A stretch of DNA of 64,000 nt from positions 7,768,107-7,832,106 of the forward strand of contig CM077823.1 of the NCBI GenBank assembly GCA_039720395.1. The letters are read 5' to 3'. The DNA comes from Liquidambar formosana. Its lineage: Eukaryota; Streptophyta; Magnoliopsida; Saxifragales; Altingiaceae. Position numbers and translations under genes: made by a program. Below the pieces are notes generated by a model. The model did no database searches. It saw only the letters and a list, made by a program, of their open reading frames with translations, and had not been told where the DNA came from. Position 1 is the stretch's first letter. Each line of letters opens with the position of its first letter. Below are positions 9,768-21,914 of the stretch, one piece after another.

Positions 9768-11823
9768 GCAATTTTATTTTCTTATGTTATTCTTAGAAAG
9801 GATGATCATATTTTATGTTTTTGGGACCAAGGAACACCATGGTAGTGTCAAATTTTAGAGAAATTGACTGTAGGTTGAAGTTTTAGAAATTTTAGAATTT
9901 TGGATCATGAAAACCCGAAACTTTAGGATTAAAAACAAATATGATTTTATAGGATTCTGAATGAACAATTTATAGTCGCACGTAGTACTCCGCATGAGCT
10001 TCGATTCGACACTTGAATCACTGAAAACGGTTAAGAAACAAGGGAGATATTAATCATCGAAGTTGGCTCGTTGAACACACGGTGTAACCCGGTTACACAA
10101 TTCAACCCGCGGGAGGGTGAAGATGACCCCATAGGTCTATGATCCTGTGTGGGTGCATCTGTGTACCTTACCGTGTTCTCATGCATTTAAAAGCCATACG
10201 ATAATCATATGAACCCCAAATTTGACCGTTGGACTCGTCTTGGAGAGCCCTACCATGTGGGACCCTTAGTTGACCATTTTGACCAAGTTTGACTATAGTT
10301 TGACTTTTTGGCCAAATTAATATTTATTAAAAATTCTAGAAAATACCAGAAAATTCCAAAAATTACAGAAAATTCCCAGAAATTATAGAGAGTGTTTTAA
10401 AAATTATTTTGATGATTTTGGGACCATAGTTCACTGTTAGAAGGCCAATAGTAATTTTTGAGTGCGTTATATTTATTTTGAAATTTACCTAAAGATTACG
10501 TATGCATAATTATCAGATTTTATCGGTCCTCAGGAGGACCCTAGGGAGCATTAACGCTGCATTCGCATTGTCAGTGTCTATCACGTGGTTTTGGGTTGGT
10601 ATTGCTCGCAATTGAGGTAGGAAATGTGGCTTCTTTACATTTAATATAGTGTTGTTCTATAAATGTGATTTTAAATGCTTTAATGATATTTTTGGATTTT
10701 CCCACTGATTTATAACCAAATATTTTATTACTTGTTCAAAATTTAGGGAATCCTTCAATATATCATTTGATACGACTGTTTTATATTGTTCCTTAAAGAT
10801 ACATGGTTATATACTCGTTTAAATGTTATTGTGAAATATCTGTTAAATGTGTGGAATTTTCATGATACTTGGATCTTGGAAAAATGCTTTATAAATGTTG
10901 TTTACTTGGAAATGCTTTAGAAATGTTACTGAAATTCTAGAAATTTATCAAACATGTTTATGGATACTTTTGGACACTCGGATATTTATTTGAATGATGG
11001 AAAATGTTTTGGATATATGGACCTTGGGTCTTGGTATGCATCAAATGGGTGGGGGCATCACAATGAAGTGGTGTCCTGCGTTGAGAATACTCCGCGAATA
11101 GCAAGCAGGGTAAAGTGCCCTTGGGTGAAAGACCCTGAAGCCCTCGAGGAAGAACGCCGCGTAGGTGTTGGTTATTTTCGTGCTTGGCTGAGCCGGGGGT
11201 TGACGTGACGACGTAACCTGTGATTAGCGACGGTTGATGCATGGTTTGATCCCATAGTCTTGGGAATTAGAGATACTATGAGAATTTTGGGAAATTAACT
11301 CAAAACCTACACAAAGTATTGATTTGTGACTGGTATTTGATTTTGAGTTATTAAATGATTTTAATTCATATACCATGTATCTGCACATATATTAATTGTA
11401 TAGAATCCACACATATTTCCTATTGGGCTTTGCAGCTCATCCTATTATTATTTCAGATGATCAGGTGATGAATGAAGGTTCGCCGATGGCGGATGCCTAG
11501 TGGCATGATTTGAGGTTGGAGTGTGAAGGTTGCATACTAACATAGTCATGGATGAGGATAGATGCACGTGCCTTACATAAAGACTATGTTATTTTGGTGT
11601 GTAGACATTACTATTATTATTGTTATTACAATTAGTATTTACTGAACTTTGAGTAGTTTGAATCTAGCCTATATGTGCCAGGGATGTTGGCATTATTTTG
11701 GGGGATTATATATTATTATGGGCATGATGTGTGAGCATAACATTTCATATTAATTATTTGGGTATTATTGATGAGCTGGCACCATTATTATTAAAAATAA
11801 AAAAAAAATAAAAAAAAAAAATA

Positions 11824-11909
11824 CACGTGGATTTGACTAAGTCTTCCGCAACTTTTATACTTTGACTTATCCACGTGTACACCTTTTTACTTTGACTTTT
11901 ATCCACGTG
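11824..11909. promoter_or_regulatory. Three G-box hexamers at the 3' end of the solo LTR
   Basis: CACGTG at 11824, 11872 and 11904, within a short repeat ACTTTGACTTNTCCACGTGT. G-boxes bind plant bZIP and bHLH factors. Any activity here is inference. Confidence 0.5.
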
Positions 11910-12074
11910 TCGACTCTCCGAGTCGGGGCGTGACAGAACCAATTGTGCCTAATAAATTCATACAGCTTTACAAAACTGACTAACAAACCACACAAAGACA
12001 AAAACATACCAAGCAAATCATATTACACTTCTAGTTTTCAAGTTTCAATGGAAGGTACTAGCTGAAAGAAAAAA

Positions 12075-12599
12075 TGCTAAGAAGCTAATGCGTATTGTCT
12101 TGGGAATCCAAGTCAATTGGGTATTGGGGGGATGTTTAGTGGTTCTAAAAAAGAAGGTTTATGAGTTTTCTTTGCCAGTAGGAGAAGGAATTGCCTTAAA
12201 AGGTTGATAATGCTAATTTGTAGGGGTTACGGGAAGCTAAGAGGCCGAGTTTAACTAATTTAATTGTGGAGGGTGACTTTTCATTGTTACTAGGAGGGTG
12301 AGAGCCAGAAGGATTGGTGCTTGGAGGTTTACGAAATTTTATAGGGAAATTTTGGATTTAGTGAACCTCTTGCAAGTTCAAGTGCATTGGGTGGCTAAAA
12401 TGGGGCTGTGGGTGATTGAGCTTGCTATAAGAGGGCTGCTATTTCTTTACAGACTTATCGCGGGCATTTCTTTTCCTCAATAAGACTTTTTTTTTTTTTT
12501 TTTTTTTTTGTTTCAAGCAGTTTTGCTCTTGGTTTTGCTTGTAAATCTTTCCTTTTGTCGTCAAATTCATGTAGTATTGTATTTATTAAAAAAAAAAAA
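12075..12599 (+). pseudogene. Decayed RNase H-like retroelement fragment with A-tail
   Basis: A + strand reading with stops gives NLXGLREAKRPSLTNLIVEG followed by DFSLLLGG, resembling the helix and VEGD strand of the RNase H domain of plant LINEs. An A-run ends it at 12588-12599, as expected of a LINE or processed copy. A T-run is at 12486-12510. Too degraded to classify further. Confidence 0.4.
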
Positions 12600-12947
12600 G
12601 AATTAATAATAATAATTCCAAGAATACCAAAAAGAATACAAAGTATTCAATAGATGGGTAGATCGGGATAAAATATCATACAACTACCATCACATACATG
12701 TGTATGAATATGATATTCCTCAATCAAGCATAACAAACCAATAAAATCATCCAACATCACAATAACATTCAAATTAAACAAAACTGTGAAAAGGGTATTC
12801 CTCAATCAATGATGTTAACAACCTGATAAAAACGCAGACCTCACACTAACATTCATGTTTACATTTTTTAGTCCTTTCCGTCCTTTTTTTTTTTCTTTTT
12901 TTGAGACTGTTTTCATATTAATCTTACCGGGGGAAAAAAAATACATA

Positions 12948-12994
<47 letters not shown>

Positions 12995-13378
12995 AAAATA
13001 ATAATCATAGAAGGAACCAAGCACCCAAGTATGGATGAAATTGAAAAGTTTTAGGTTTCCTAAAAAATGTAATAACTGATATATTTATTCAGGTGGCTCG
13101 GACCTCTTTTTTCCTTTTGTAATCTTCTTTGTTCTTTATTAATATAATTTGTCTCTGTTGTTGATCAAAATATATATATAAAATGCCTACCTAAAAGTTA
13201 TAAGCAGTACATAAAATGCTTTCCAAAAATTGTTCAAATCAACCGAAACCGTTTGAAAAAAAAAAAAAAAAAAAAAAAAGGGAAGGTTTCAAACATAGTG
13301 TCCATAATCACTTACGACTATTTGAAATGAAAGATTCAGATATCAATCAAAGCAGAACAGAAGGAGTCAAGCAGAATT
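12600..13378. other. Intergenic stretch with simple repeats
   Basis: Holds a (TA)n run at 12953-12992, an A-run at 13256-13279, and a LINE-tail-like T-rich segment near 13090-13170. No gene seen. Confidence 0.6.
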
Positions 13379-13394
13379 TGTTCTAGACTACTGA

Positions 13395-14458
13395 CTAGTA
13401 TGTATCTTCAGGGGTACGGTCATTTTCTTCATCTTCTTCTTCTTCTTCTTCTCCGGGATATTCTGAGTCCTTCTTGCGCATATAAGCCTCCATTCGTTGT
13501 AGGCCCTGGGAGATCACTTCTATCTGGACAGATATTGTGGCCATTGAGACGTTAGGCCCCTTAAAAAACGACGATGCTTCAGCTTGAGATTGCACAGCTT
13601 TTCCTTTGTTAGTGGTCTCATCGAAACCCATTTTGAGTACGGTAGTGGCTGAAATAGGTAACAGAGGATATACAGGCACACAGTTTGCCCTAAAACAACG
13701 TCACAATCTTTGCATATGAGACACACTAAACCCCTAAATGGAAGACTTCTTCCACCCATCCTTCTTCCACTCGTCACATTAACCATAACTTTCCAAATAA
13801 TCAAAGCCGGATCGAGGACATACCCCTTTGCGATGCACCAGAGAATATAGACCACATCCGCACCGGCATCATTCATATGACCTCCTTTGGGGACCAGATT
13901 ATTGAAAATCATCATGCTCAAGATACTGTATTTGGGAAGCAAGAACTTCCTTTCCAATGTATTGTGCCACACTACCTTATGCCCACAAATCTTTTCAGTG
14001 ACAATCATTCTTTTGAGCTTGGAATATGATGGTGGTGGAAATGCTCGAGGATCAGCAGGCCTCGTGAGTTTGAGCAGCTGGGCTATATACCCAGGGCTGA
14101 TATTCAACGAATGGCCAAAGACATTGGTGACGAATCCTTGCTTTTCAGGGTCAGGTATGGTGAGATTGCTGTAGAACAGCTTCACTGGTTCCCCGTACAT
14201 GTCATTGTATTGGACATCGAAAAGGGTCTCCCAGTTAAGCCTTTGGGTCGTCTCTTTTATCCCAAAATCAGATAACCCTTCAACCACAGCCCTTCTTTCT
14301 GTAACCACTTTAAACTTTGAGTAATGCTTCTCATATCTCTGCTTAGCTTCTTCACTGACGAAATCTTCGGCGGTGATGCCGTTATGGGAGCTGCCCCCTT
14401 GTGAGCTCGCTTTTCTTCTGCTGCATTTCGTTTTTGGCCTTTTCTTTTGCGAGCCATT
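13395..14458 (-). pseudogene. Retroelement ORF of the putative plant transposon protein family (PF20167-like)
   Basis: From ATG 14458 the minus strand reads MARKRKGQKRNAAEEKRAHK (basic N-terminus). After a 1-base loss in a G5 run near 14398 it continues DFVSEEAKQRYEKHYSKFKV, the FVSxEAxxRY motif that opens this family. The core follows: EPVKLFYSNLTIPDPEKQGF, NVFGHSLNISPGYIAQLL, then GHMNDAGADVVYILWCIAKG. A second frameshift near 13685 leads to the usual coiled and acidic C-terminus (GLQRMEAYMRKKDSEYPGEE then an EEEDEEN run). Domain order and length are near normal, so two single-base lesions inactivate an otherwise nearly complete ORF. Such ORFs are usually carried by Ty3/gypsy elements, but no LTR was seen beside it. 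Confidence 0.65.
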
Positions 14459-14699
14459 GTTGCTGGAAACCCTGGGTACGCTGTGGGAGGAGAAATGGAG
14501 AAGAATGGTCTGTTCTTGGCCATAGAGGTCGCTTAAGCTGTAAGAAATTTTTTGAAGGCCTTCGGAATTCGGACTGTGAATATCATAGACCCGGGTCGGA
14601 ATATATTGACCCGAACCAGAAAATGGCGGCGTGCCTATTGTATAACGGACGTGCCGAAGCTGAACGTTATTTCAGTTATTAGATCTCAGTAGTCCCCAC

Positions 14700-15072
14700 C
14701 AGTGGCCACCACTGCTCGTTGTGTGCTTTTGAATAGAACTATGCCACCCACCTAAATTATTCACCTCTCAACACTCATCATATGTGATAGTTTTTGCATT
14801 TTTCATATTAGACCCCATGTGTTTTCACTTATTCATTTTTACTTCGTTTGGTAGGTGATGAGAGATGATTGATTTAGATGTGCTTATAACCCATGTTTTA
14901 TTAAAAGAGAATAAAATGAACAAACAAATAAATAATAAAGAAGAGGAAAGGGGAAAAAAAATAAAAAAGTTGGTTCCGGTAACTTATAGACAATGTCACA
15001 TTCCAATTCACAATGAAAAGCTTAATGTACAAATTTATAAAAAAGAAGTCTAGACATATCTCTAATAAATTC
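14700..15072. other. Intergenic stretch, nothing recognised
   Basis: AT-rich; no coding or repeat structure that I can support. Confidence 0.5.
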
Positions 15073-15079
15073 CCTAAGA

Positions 15080-15255
15080 CTCTATTTGGTTCATGAATTC
15101 TACTGAGAAAAAAAAAAAACAGAAAGGGAAAAAAAAATGAGGAGGAAAGAAAATGAAAGGAAAAGATAAAAATCATATCAAGTCAAAATAATTCCAATTC
15201 TTCTTTTTCTTCTAATTTTCTATTGCAACCAAATAAAGAAAAGTACAATTCTTTA

Positions 15256-15290
<35 letters not shown>

Positions 15291-15320
15291 TCTTCAATAA
15301 AATCCACAAACCAAATAGAG
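15080..15320. mobile_element. MITE, 241 bp, with flanking 7-bp direct repeat
   Basis: Left end CTCTATTTGGTTCATGAA and right end AACCAAATAGAG form terminal inverted repeats of about 12 bp. CCTAAGA flanks both sides (15073-15079 and 15321-15327). The interior is A-rich with a GT/TA microsatellite. The superfamily is not certain; a hAT-like element with an 8-bp duplication is possible. Confidence 0.65.
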
Positions 15321-15327
15321 CCTAAGA

Positions 15328-17052
15328 GTGATACCCAGATTTGAGGGCCACCAAGTCAATTGAGAAAAACTAAGAGCATGAATATTAGCTTCCTATTCTG
15401 CTGTATAATTGCCTTCTCAATACGCATAAGATGATACCACATTCATTTTACGTACTAATAAGATACAGACACTTAGACCATTGAGTAATAAGAAACCAAG
15501 GCGGCTTAAAGACTACTATGTAAGCATGAAATAACTACTAGAGAATCACATTCAATCTAAAAGCTATGCCAACCATTTTCCTAAGCATAATTAATAGCTA
15601 TAATTACACTCATAAGCTCTGCATGATTAACTATCCTTTTTTGGTTTATTGAGAATTGACTTTTCATTCAGCTTTAATTTTTAAAATTAAGGGACCAATT
15701 CATTTCCATTATGTTTTAATTAAATATTTTTAAAGTTTAAAATGATTTTTGAAAAGCTTTAGCGAGAAAATGGTTCAATCAGTTAATAAAACCATTTTAG
15801 CTCCTAAAGGTCCCATTTTGGCTCTTACGGCTAACCAACTCTCAAACCTAACCAACCTAACCTTGGTTAGTATTTTTTTACTCAAACTAAATGGTTTCAA
15901 GCAGTAGTTTTTTTTCAATTTAAAATATTTCCCAAAAATAACGGATGTGGGATGGCCATCAGGGCCTTCTTTGCTTGTTGTAGTCTCTCTTTTTTATTTA
16001 AACTCTTTTCCACCCAAATTTCCATGGTATTAGCCCAAAAAATCATTAGAAAAATTGGTTTTAAGGAATTTTCTAGAGTCATTGATCAACTCAAGGTTTG
16101 ATTGCTATGAGCCATCGAAAATTTTTAGTTGTACTCTATAAAAAAGAGCTCGATTAAGTTAATTTAATTTTCAGTACTATTAAACCTTATATGTGCCTCC
16201 TAACCGAGCTCTAAAGAGATAGTGAGAGAACCACCCTTCTCTTTCATAATTCACCTCCATTGAAGAGATTTTTTGGAACGTTCGAGACCTTATTTGAAGC
16301 TTGAAGAGGAAGAGAGAAAGCACAGTTGCCTGGGAAGATATTCCTCCTACCCTATCTTCTCAATCTTTAATGTTCTATTCTCTTTTTCTCTTCTCTTAAA
16401 ATAATCTTTAGGGTTATCTGCATGCATAGTTGATTTTGTCCGTCTGATTAGGTTGTTTTGTTGTGTGTTTTGCATGATTATATTGCATATAGCATGATGG
16501 CATGGATTCTCTTATTGTACATAGGAGAGCATATCTCTTTAAGGTAGTATGTTGTTCTTCATACAATGATATGTTTATTGCTATTTCATGTTTTTGTTAG
16601 CATGTTAGGGCTATTTTATTAGTATTTTGCATATTCGTTTTGCCTTAGAATTACTGCTTTTCTAAGGGTAATACTGTCATTTCAGGTTAAGGCATTTCAA
16701 AAGGTGTTTTTGCCAAATAGGAAAAGCATCACTTATGGTAGCAAAATTACTTTTGAAACATAGGTGCCAAATACAAACATGACTCTCTTCTTCTACCAGC
16801 AATGTATGATTCACTTATGTATGCCCAACAACAAAATCAGAAGCTATCCCAAACGAGTCCTTAATCTTGGAGGTCTCCATCTAAAGTGAATAATTGAATT
16901 AAATGAAAAATTCAGCTCAAATTTGAAATTTTCTACGAAGTAGGATTTAAGGAAAAACATTAAATGAAAAAGAATATAAAAAATCCAAAAACTGTCAATC
17001 TATTTATCTTCTTCAAGAGAGAAGGATAGTGAATTTTTTATCAACCTTTACT
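15328..17052. other. Intergenic stretch, nothing firmly recognised
   Basis: AT-rich. I found no convincing gene or transposon ends. Confidence 0.5.
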
Positions 17053-17254
17053 TTCAATTGTAATTAATGAACACTCCCTATAGTGTAAAATCTACAATTT
17101 GGGACATGAGTAGGTCATGCACACACCAATCACAGTGTGACGATCTAATCATTGTCAATTGTAATTAATGAACACTCCCTATAGTGTAAAATCTACCATT
17201 TGGGACATGAGTAGGTCATGCACACACTAATCACAGTGTGACAATCTGATCATC
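17053..17254 (+). repeat. Tandem duplication, 101-bp unit x 2
   Basis: CAATTGTAATTAATGAACAC recurs at 17055 and 17156, and the two copies differ at only a few bases. It abuts the TRIM element at 17262. Confidence 0.9.
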
Positions 17255-17261
17255 GTGAATG

Positions 17262-17499
17262 TGTGGGAAGTCCCACATCCCACATCGAGTAAATATCGAG
17301 TTTGACACATATTTTTCTCTCTATCTATAAGTTTAGGCTTTTAGGTTGAAAACTTAACATAGTACTAGAGATGTTGTTCTTGAGCCTGTCTTTGTTGTTT
17401 ATGTGATAAGTCCGTTTTTGTTTTATTAAGCTTGCACGTGAAGGGGATCGAGTTTTAGGAAATCTCACATTCCACGTCGATTAAATATCGAGTTTGACA
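17262..17499 (+). mobile_element. TRIM element, 3' LTR truncated
   Basis: LTR 17262-17359 starts TGTGGGAAGTCCCACATCC and ends AACTTAACA. It is followed by TAGTACTAGAG, a decayed copy of the initiator-Met primer-binding site TGGTATCAGAG. The second LTR starts near 17452 and stops at 17499, where a Helitron-like end begins. Same family as the elements at 42518, 56989 and 63330. Confidence 0.65.
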
Positions 17500-19022
17500 T
17501 CTATATCTATATTATTATTATATAAAACCCAGTTTGCTTATGTGGCAAGCTTCTTTGGCCTTCTGATTCAATCTCTTTCTCTTCTCTCATTAACTGTGGT
17601 CCCACTTTTAAATTTGACGTGGCACTTTAGCATTTCTTCAAAAAATTAATTAATTTAACATTCACTTATTTGTTACTAGTTGTGGCACATGTATGTTACA
17701 CGTGAATCTTTATGTATCATACATTCTCAAAGCTAAATAATTCATTAGTGCTAGCACTCTCTCATTGAACGCTAGTGACTACCCTTCTCCCTCTTTTCTC
17801 TAGTATTGTCTTGCATCAAAATGTGAAGAAAGAAGGGATTTTTGTGGCTCTCTACTTGGTGTGGATCAATTGATAAGCTTCCCTTGAAAGAGCTATTGCG
17901 CGCGGAATATGGGACGTTCACCCCAAAGAGGACAATACTAACATATATAAGTATAATTGAAGATCACCTCCTCAATATCTATATCTATCTATATTTATTT
18001 TATATTTTATACTACCTATAAAATGGTGAACGTCAGAAAAACTTTTGATTGACCTTTATATCCTCATTTTTGAACTTAATTACTTTTTTAACCTTATCCT
18101 TAATAAAATCCATAAGGATAAGAGCAGTCCTATTATTTAGCTATTTTCTTATTAAATTCTAATTAGGTTTCTAAACATTAATGGTCCTTTATCTTTTTCT
18201 TCTACTCCAACTCTCTTCCTTTTTTCATTCCTATACATTTCTTCCCTATTTTTACATTCTAAGGTTTGATTAGCTTTTTAATATATATTGTTTATAAACT
18301 CTAATGATCATGAACTACTTGTTAAAATTATAATATATCATTAATATTTAAATAAACCACTACGAAAAAAAAAAAAACAAATAATACTTGATGAAAAATC
18401 ACGTACCATTATCTTATATTCCTTATGAGATTACATTTGTCACAATTACACAAGATACATAAATAGTTGTTGATATTATTTTTAAAATATTCTCCTTTAA
18501 TTTTACAAAGTGTACATCTGTCATAGTAAGTCATAATTACTATGACGGTTGGTATGGCTGAGGAGAAGATAAATGAAACATGATAGTAGGTGGAGGTTCA
18601 AATTTTGAATATTAAAGGAAAAAATGAGAAGGGGAGAAGATAAATGAGAGAGATAGAGAGTATAAAAGGAAGTAATATCATGTGGAGCAAAACAATAGAA
18701 AATAAAAAACAGTATAAAAAAATTAAGTATTAATTTAAAAATACTACTTTTCATTACACGTTTAATATAACTTTTTATTTTAATTAATATTAATTTCTAT
18801 CAATTTCTAATTGTTGCAGTGTTTTCCAAAATTTTACTTGTTTACAGATTTCTTTTTCTCTCTCTATTTTTATTTATTTATTTTGTGTGTGATTTTTTCT
18901 TGAGAAATTGTATTTCTTAAATTATTTTACATTCTATGAAGTGAGCTACAAAATTATTATCATTTATGAAAACAACTACAAATCAAGATGGTCCATGTGT
19001 AATGCATGCGTGCACTAACTAG
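17500..19022 (+). mobile_element. Candidate non-autonomous Helitron
   Basis: It starts TCTATATCTATATTATT after an A and ends ACTAACTAG before a T, with a short TGCA/TGCA hairpin just upstream of CTAG. These are the Helitron end rules (5' TC, 3' hairpin plus CTRR, insertion between A and T). There is no RepHel ORF. The ends are short signals, so this is tentative. Confidence 0.4.
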
Positions 19023-19623
19023 TATATGATAAAGTTACAGTCATTAATTGGATATCAAAGGCAAGAAAACTTACTTTTCTAGTATATCCAAATTTGGCTA
19101 TAGTAATGTTCAACAGTTTAAGGGTCTCTGTGTTTTCTGTAAATCCAATATCACATAAAATTATCTAAGTGGGAATTTATGCGCATTTATAAGCAAAACC
19201 AAATTCCTGCTAATTAACTTTGTAAACTTTGAGTTAAATTTATATCAAACATCCAATGTCAAAAAAAATTTTCAAGATAAGTTCTCAAGCCCCTCTGATT
19301 CCAAGATTATATTAAGCTAACCAGTTTGCAAATAACTAATTATAATGTAATTTCTAGAATAAAAATGTAAAAGTGAAGAATACCAAAAAAAAAAAACCAT
19401 ATTATCTTCTATAATGGACCAAATAAAATCTAATTGTAAGATCCATTTTTAAACAAGAGAGATCAGGATATAGTAATTAGCCAATATTCCCATAGTCAAA
19501 ATGCCAATTAACCTTAAAACCATAAATAGAAAAACACATACCAACTTTGTTTTGACTGCAAAAATGAAGATCCAAAAATAGATATTTCATATAATTAGAA
19601 TTTTAGCTCTAACTCAATCATTT
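19023..19623. other. Intergenic stretch, nothing recognised
   Basis: AT-rich, no supported feature. Confidence 0.5.
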
Positions 19624-19631
19624 GAAGACTT

Positions 19632-19834
19632 CTTATTTTATTTTATTTTATTTTATATTAATGACTAGGGATATCCAAGCACTACTTCCGTCGTAGTTTC
19701 AACTCAATTTAATCTCCTAATACCCGTGTGAGATACCTCATATCCGTAAGCAACGGTAGCTACGATGAGTCGAAATGATGACCTCTGGGAAGTACACTGG
19801 TAACCTGACTACTTGACCAACCCCAAAGGGGCTC
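19632..19834 (-). mobile_element. tRNA-derived SINE with 8-bp direct repeats
   Basis: On the minus strand an A-box-like GGTTGGTCAAGTAGTCAGG is followed by a B-box-like TCATCATTTCGACTC. The 3' tail is an (ATAAA)n run at 19632-19660. GAAGACTT flanks both sides (19624-19631 and 19835-19842). Confidence 0.6.
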
Positions 19835-19842
19835 GAAGACTT

Positions 19843-20537
19843 AATATATGCATTCATATGAAATTATATATATATATACTGTACGAAAACATATACGTAT
19901 ATTTAATATAGATAAGAAATCCCAATGTCGCATTTTAAATCCACTTTAAGATCTAGGTCAGACCGTCAAAATTTGAATCCAACGCAATCAAAAGTTGTTC
20001 TCAGCCACCAATTCAACTCTCTTGTTGCTACCATTAACTCATTAAAGTTTGTTCTCCTTCCCAAGTAGTATATCAATATATCTTTGCCTTTAGGTCCCCG
20101 AGATGGAGGAGATTCATCCTTCATCTTAACAATAGAAGTCATGCTTTTCTTAGTAATAACCAAGCAGTAGAAAATGAGTTTCTTTGTATTAAAAACCTCA
20201 ATTCACCCCTTGTGCAAATCTAAGATGTTTGTGCTGTCTATTGATCATTTGGAATCTCTTCCATTGCAGGCTTTAAAAGGTGCAAAAACAGTTCCAAGCC
20301 CTAACCCTAAATTTCTCTCTAAATCTAATTCTTTCTTCAAACCAGAGAGTTACAGAGGTTGTAGATATTCTAAAGATGTATTTTTTAAAAATAAATTTTT
20401 ATCCTTCTTGCATTCCATTTTTAATAGGATTTCATTGATTTTAGGTTTTTAAGTAAGGCCTTTTTTGTCATATTATCTTTAAGTGAAGGTAAAATAGTCA
20501 ATTAAAAGTTTTTCTGAATAAGAGACATTTAGAATTA
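19843..20537. other. Intergenic stretch, nothing recognised
   Basis: Contains a 92-codon + strand ORF (20174-20452) without recognisable family features; treated as chance. Confidence 0.5.
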
Positions 20538-20946
20538 GGGTCAAACTATTGCCACCACATAAAATACTCTAAGTCTCCTACTTAGTTTACATTTTTTAAG
20601 GTTTTATGAAAATATAAAAGGTTTTTATGAAAACTAATAATGTAGTCTAATAGAAAACATCATTCTAAACAACTTTGTAGAAGAAATTTTTTTCAAAAAC
20701 TATCATTCAAGTGGACTTTTGGGCCATTTTTTATGGAAAATATAATAGAGATTATAAATGACCAAAAAGTCCACTTAAATGACAAATTCTGAGAAAACTT
20801 TCTTTATAAAGTTGTTCAGAATGATGTTTTCTAATAGACAGCACGGTTAGTTTTCGTAAAAACTTTTCATATTTTTCATAAAACCTTAAAAAGTGTAAAC
20901 AAATGGGGGGCTTAGAGTACTTTATGTGGTGGCAATAGCCTCCCTC
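20538..20946. mobile_element. Mutator-like foldback MITE, copy A
   Basis: The two halves are near-complete inverted copies. CTATTGCCACCACATAAA at the left is mirrored by TTTATGTGGTGGCAATAG at the right, and AACATCATTCTAAACAAC is mirrored near 20820. It belongs to the same family as 54595-54992, which has a 9-bp target duplication. No clear duplication was found for this copy and its exact edges are estimated. Confidence 0.7.
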
Positions 20947-21120
20947 TTATAACTAATACATATATATAGATATAGATTTATTTAAATTTAATTTAAATAG
21001 AAACTTAAGAATCTTGAGAAGAAAAAATGTAACAATTAAAGAATGGTAATATTAAATGCAAAAAATTATCATATCTTAATTAAATCGGTTGGACTTGCAG
21101 ATCCTCAAAAGAAAAAAAAA

Positions 21121-21390
21121 TACTTCCTCCGTTCCTAATTGATTGTCTCCTTTGAAAATACATGTTTTTTTAGGAGACTCCTATTAAATTCTTTCACATC
21201 AACACATATGTTTGAATATTTCAATTTTACCCTTAAATGTACAAAACATTGGAAAAAGAGAGAATACCATATCAAAAGTAGTTTAGGAAATTAAATAAGA
21301 AAAATCAATGACTTTTTGAAAATAAAAAGGCCTTTTGGAGAAAAGGCATTTTCAAGAAGTCATTTTTAAAAAGGTAATTGGAGGAAACTT
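21121..21390. mobile_element. Stowaway-like MITE, degraded
   Basis: Left end TACTTCCTCCGTTCCTAATT is close to the Stowaway consensus with a TA target. The right end, near GGTAATTGGAGGAAACTTA, is an imperfect inverted match. Confidence 0.45.
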
Positions 21391-21581
21391 AATATTTGGT
21401 GAACGTACATTTTGAAAGTTGAGAGTCTTTTGCGCCCTTTTATTTATTTTTTATTTTTATATTTTCACTTGAGAGCCTTTTGCCTTCCCACAATTGGCAT
21501 TTTAAAAAGTTACCATGCCTTTTAGAAGAAATGTATTTTTCTTAAAGGCTCTTTAATCGCCTACCAAACACTTTCAAAATA

Positions 21582-21914
21582 CTAGATATCAAAGTACACG
21601 CGTTGTATGTATCAAAAATAAAATTACAAAAATCTCCCAAAAAAATAAAAAACATTTGAATTCAAAATGAGAACAAAAAACTGATATTAAGTAGTTAACA
21701 AGAGAGAATAAGAGGGTAGTTATGATAGGGGGAGAAAAGTGTGAGAAAGGAAGAAGATAGTGGGTTGTTAAGTTAGAGTTTATTTAGGAGTCCTTATTTA
21801 AAAAACTTTTTTAATCCCATTAACATCTATCTTATCTAAAACTAATGAGGGTTTTCTAGTAATCTACCCTATGCATCTAACCAAAGTTCCAAACACTTTC
21901 TATATTAGTATAGA
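21582..21914 (-). mobile_element. Non-autonomous Helitron, 333 bp
   Basis: On the minus strand it begins TCTATACTAATATAG after a host A and ends GATATCTAG before a host T. A TACA-ACGCG-TGTA hairpin lies about 12 bp before the CTAG end. These are the standard Helitron termini. No coding capacity. Confidence 0.55.

Larger units (their letters stand above)
9292..11935 (+). mobile_element. Solo LTR (2644 bp) of a Ty3/gypsy element with 5-bp target duplication
   Basis: It begins TGTGATGACCTGAC and ends GTCGGGGCGTGACA, terminal motifs typical of Del/Tekay-type gypsy LTRs. Both sides are flanked by GAACC (9287-9291 and 11936-11940), a perfect 5-bp target duplication. No primer-binding site, polypurine tract or internal region is present, so this is a solo LTR left by LTR-LTR recombination. 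The 84-94 aa ORFs inside it show no family features. Confidence 0.9.

Noticed and set aside
10954..11208. 84-codon ORF inside the solo LTR
   Set aside because: Within an LTR, overlapped by an equally long antisense ORF, and no recognisable domain.
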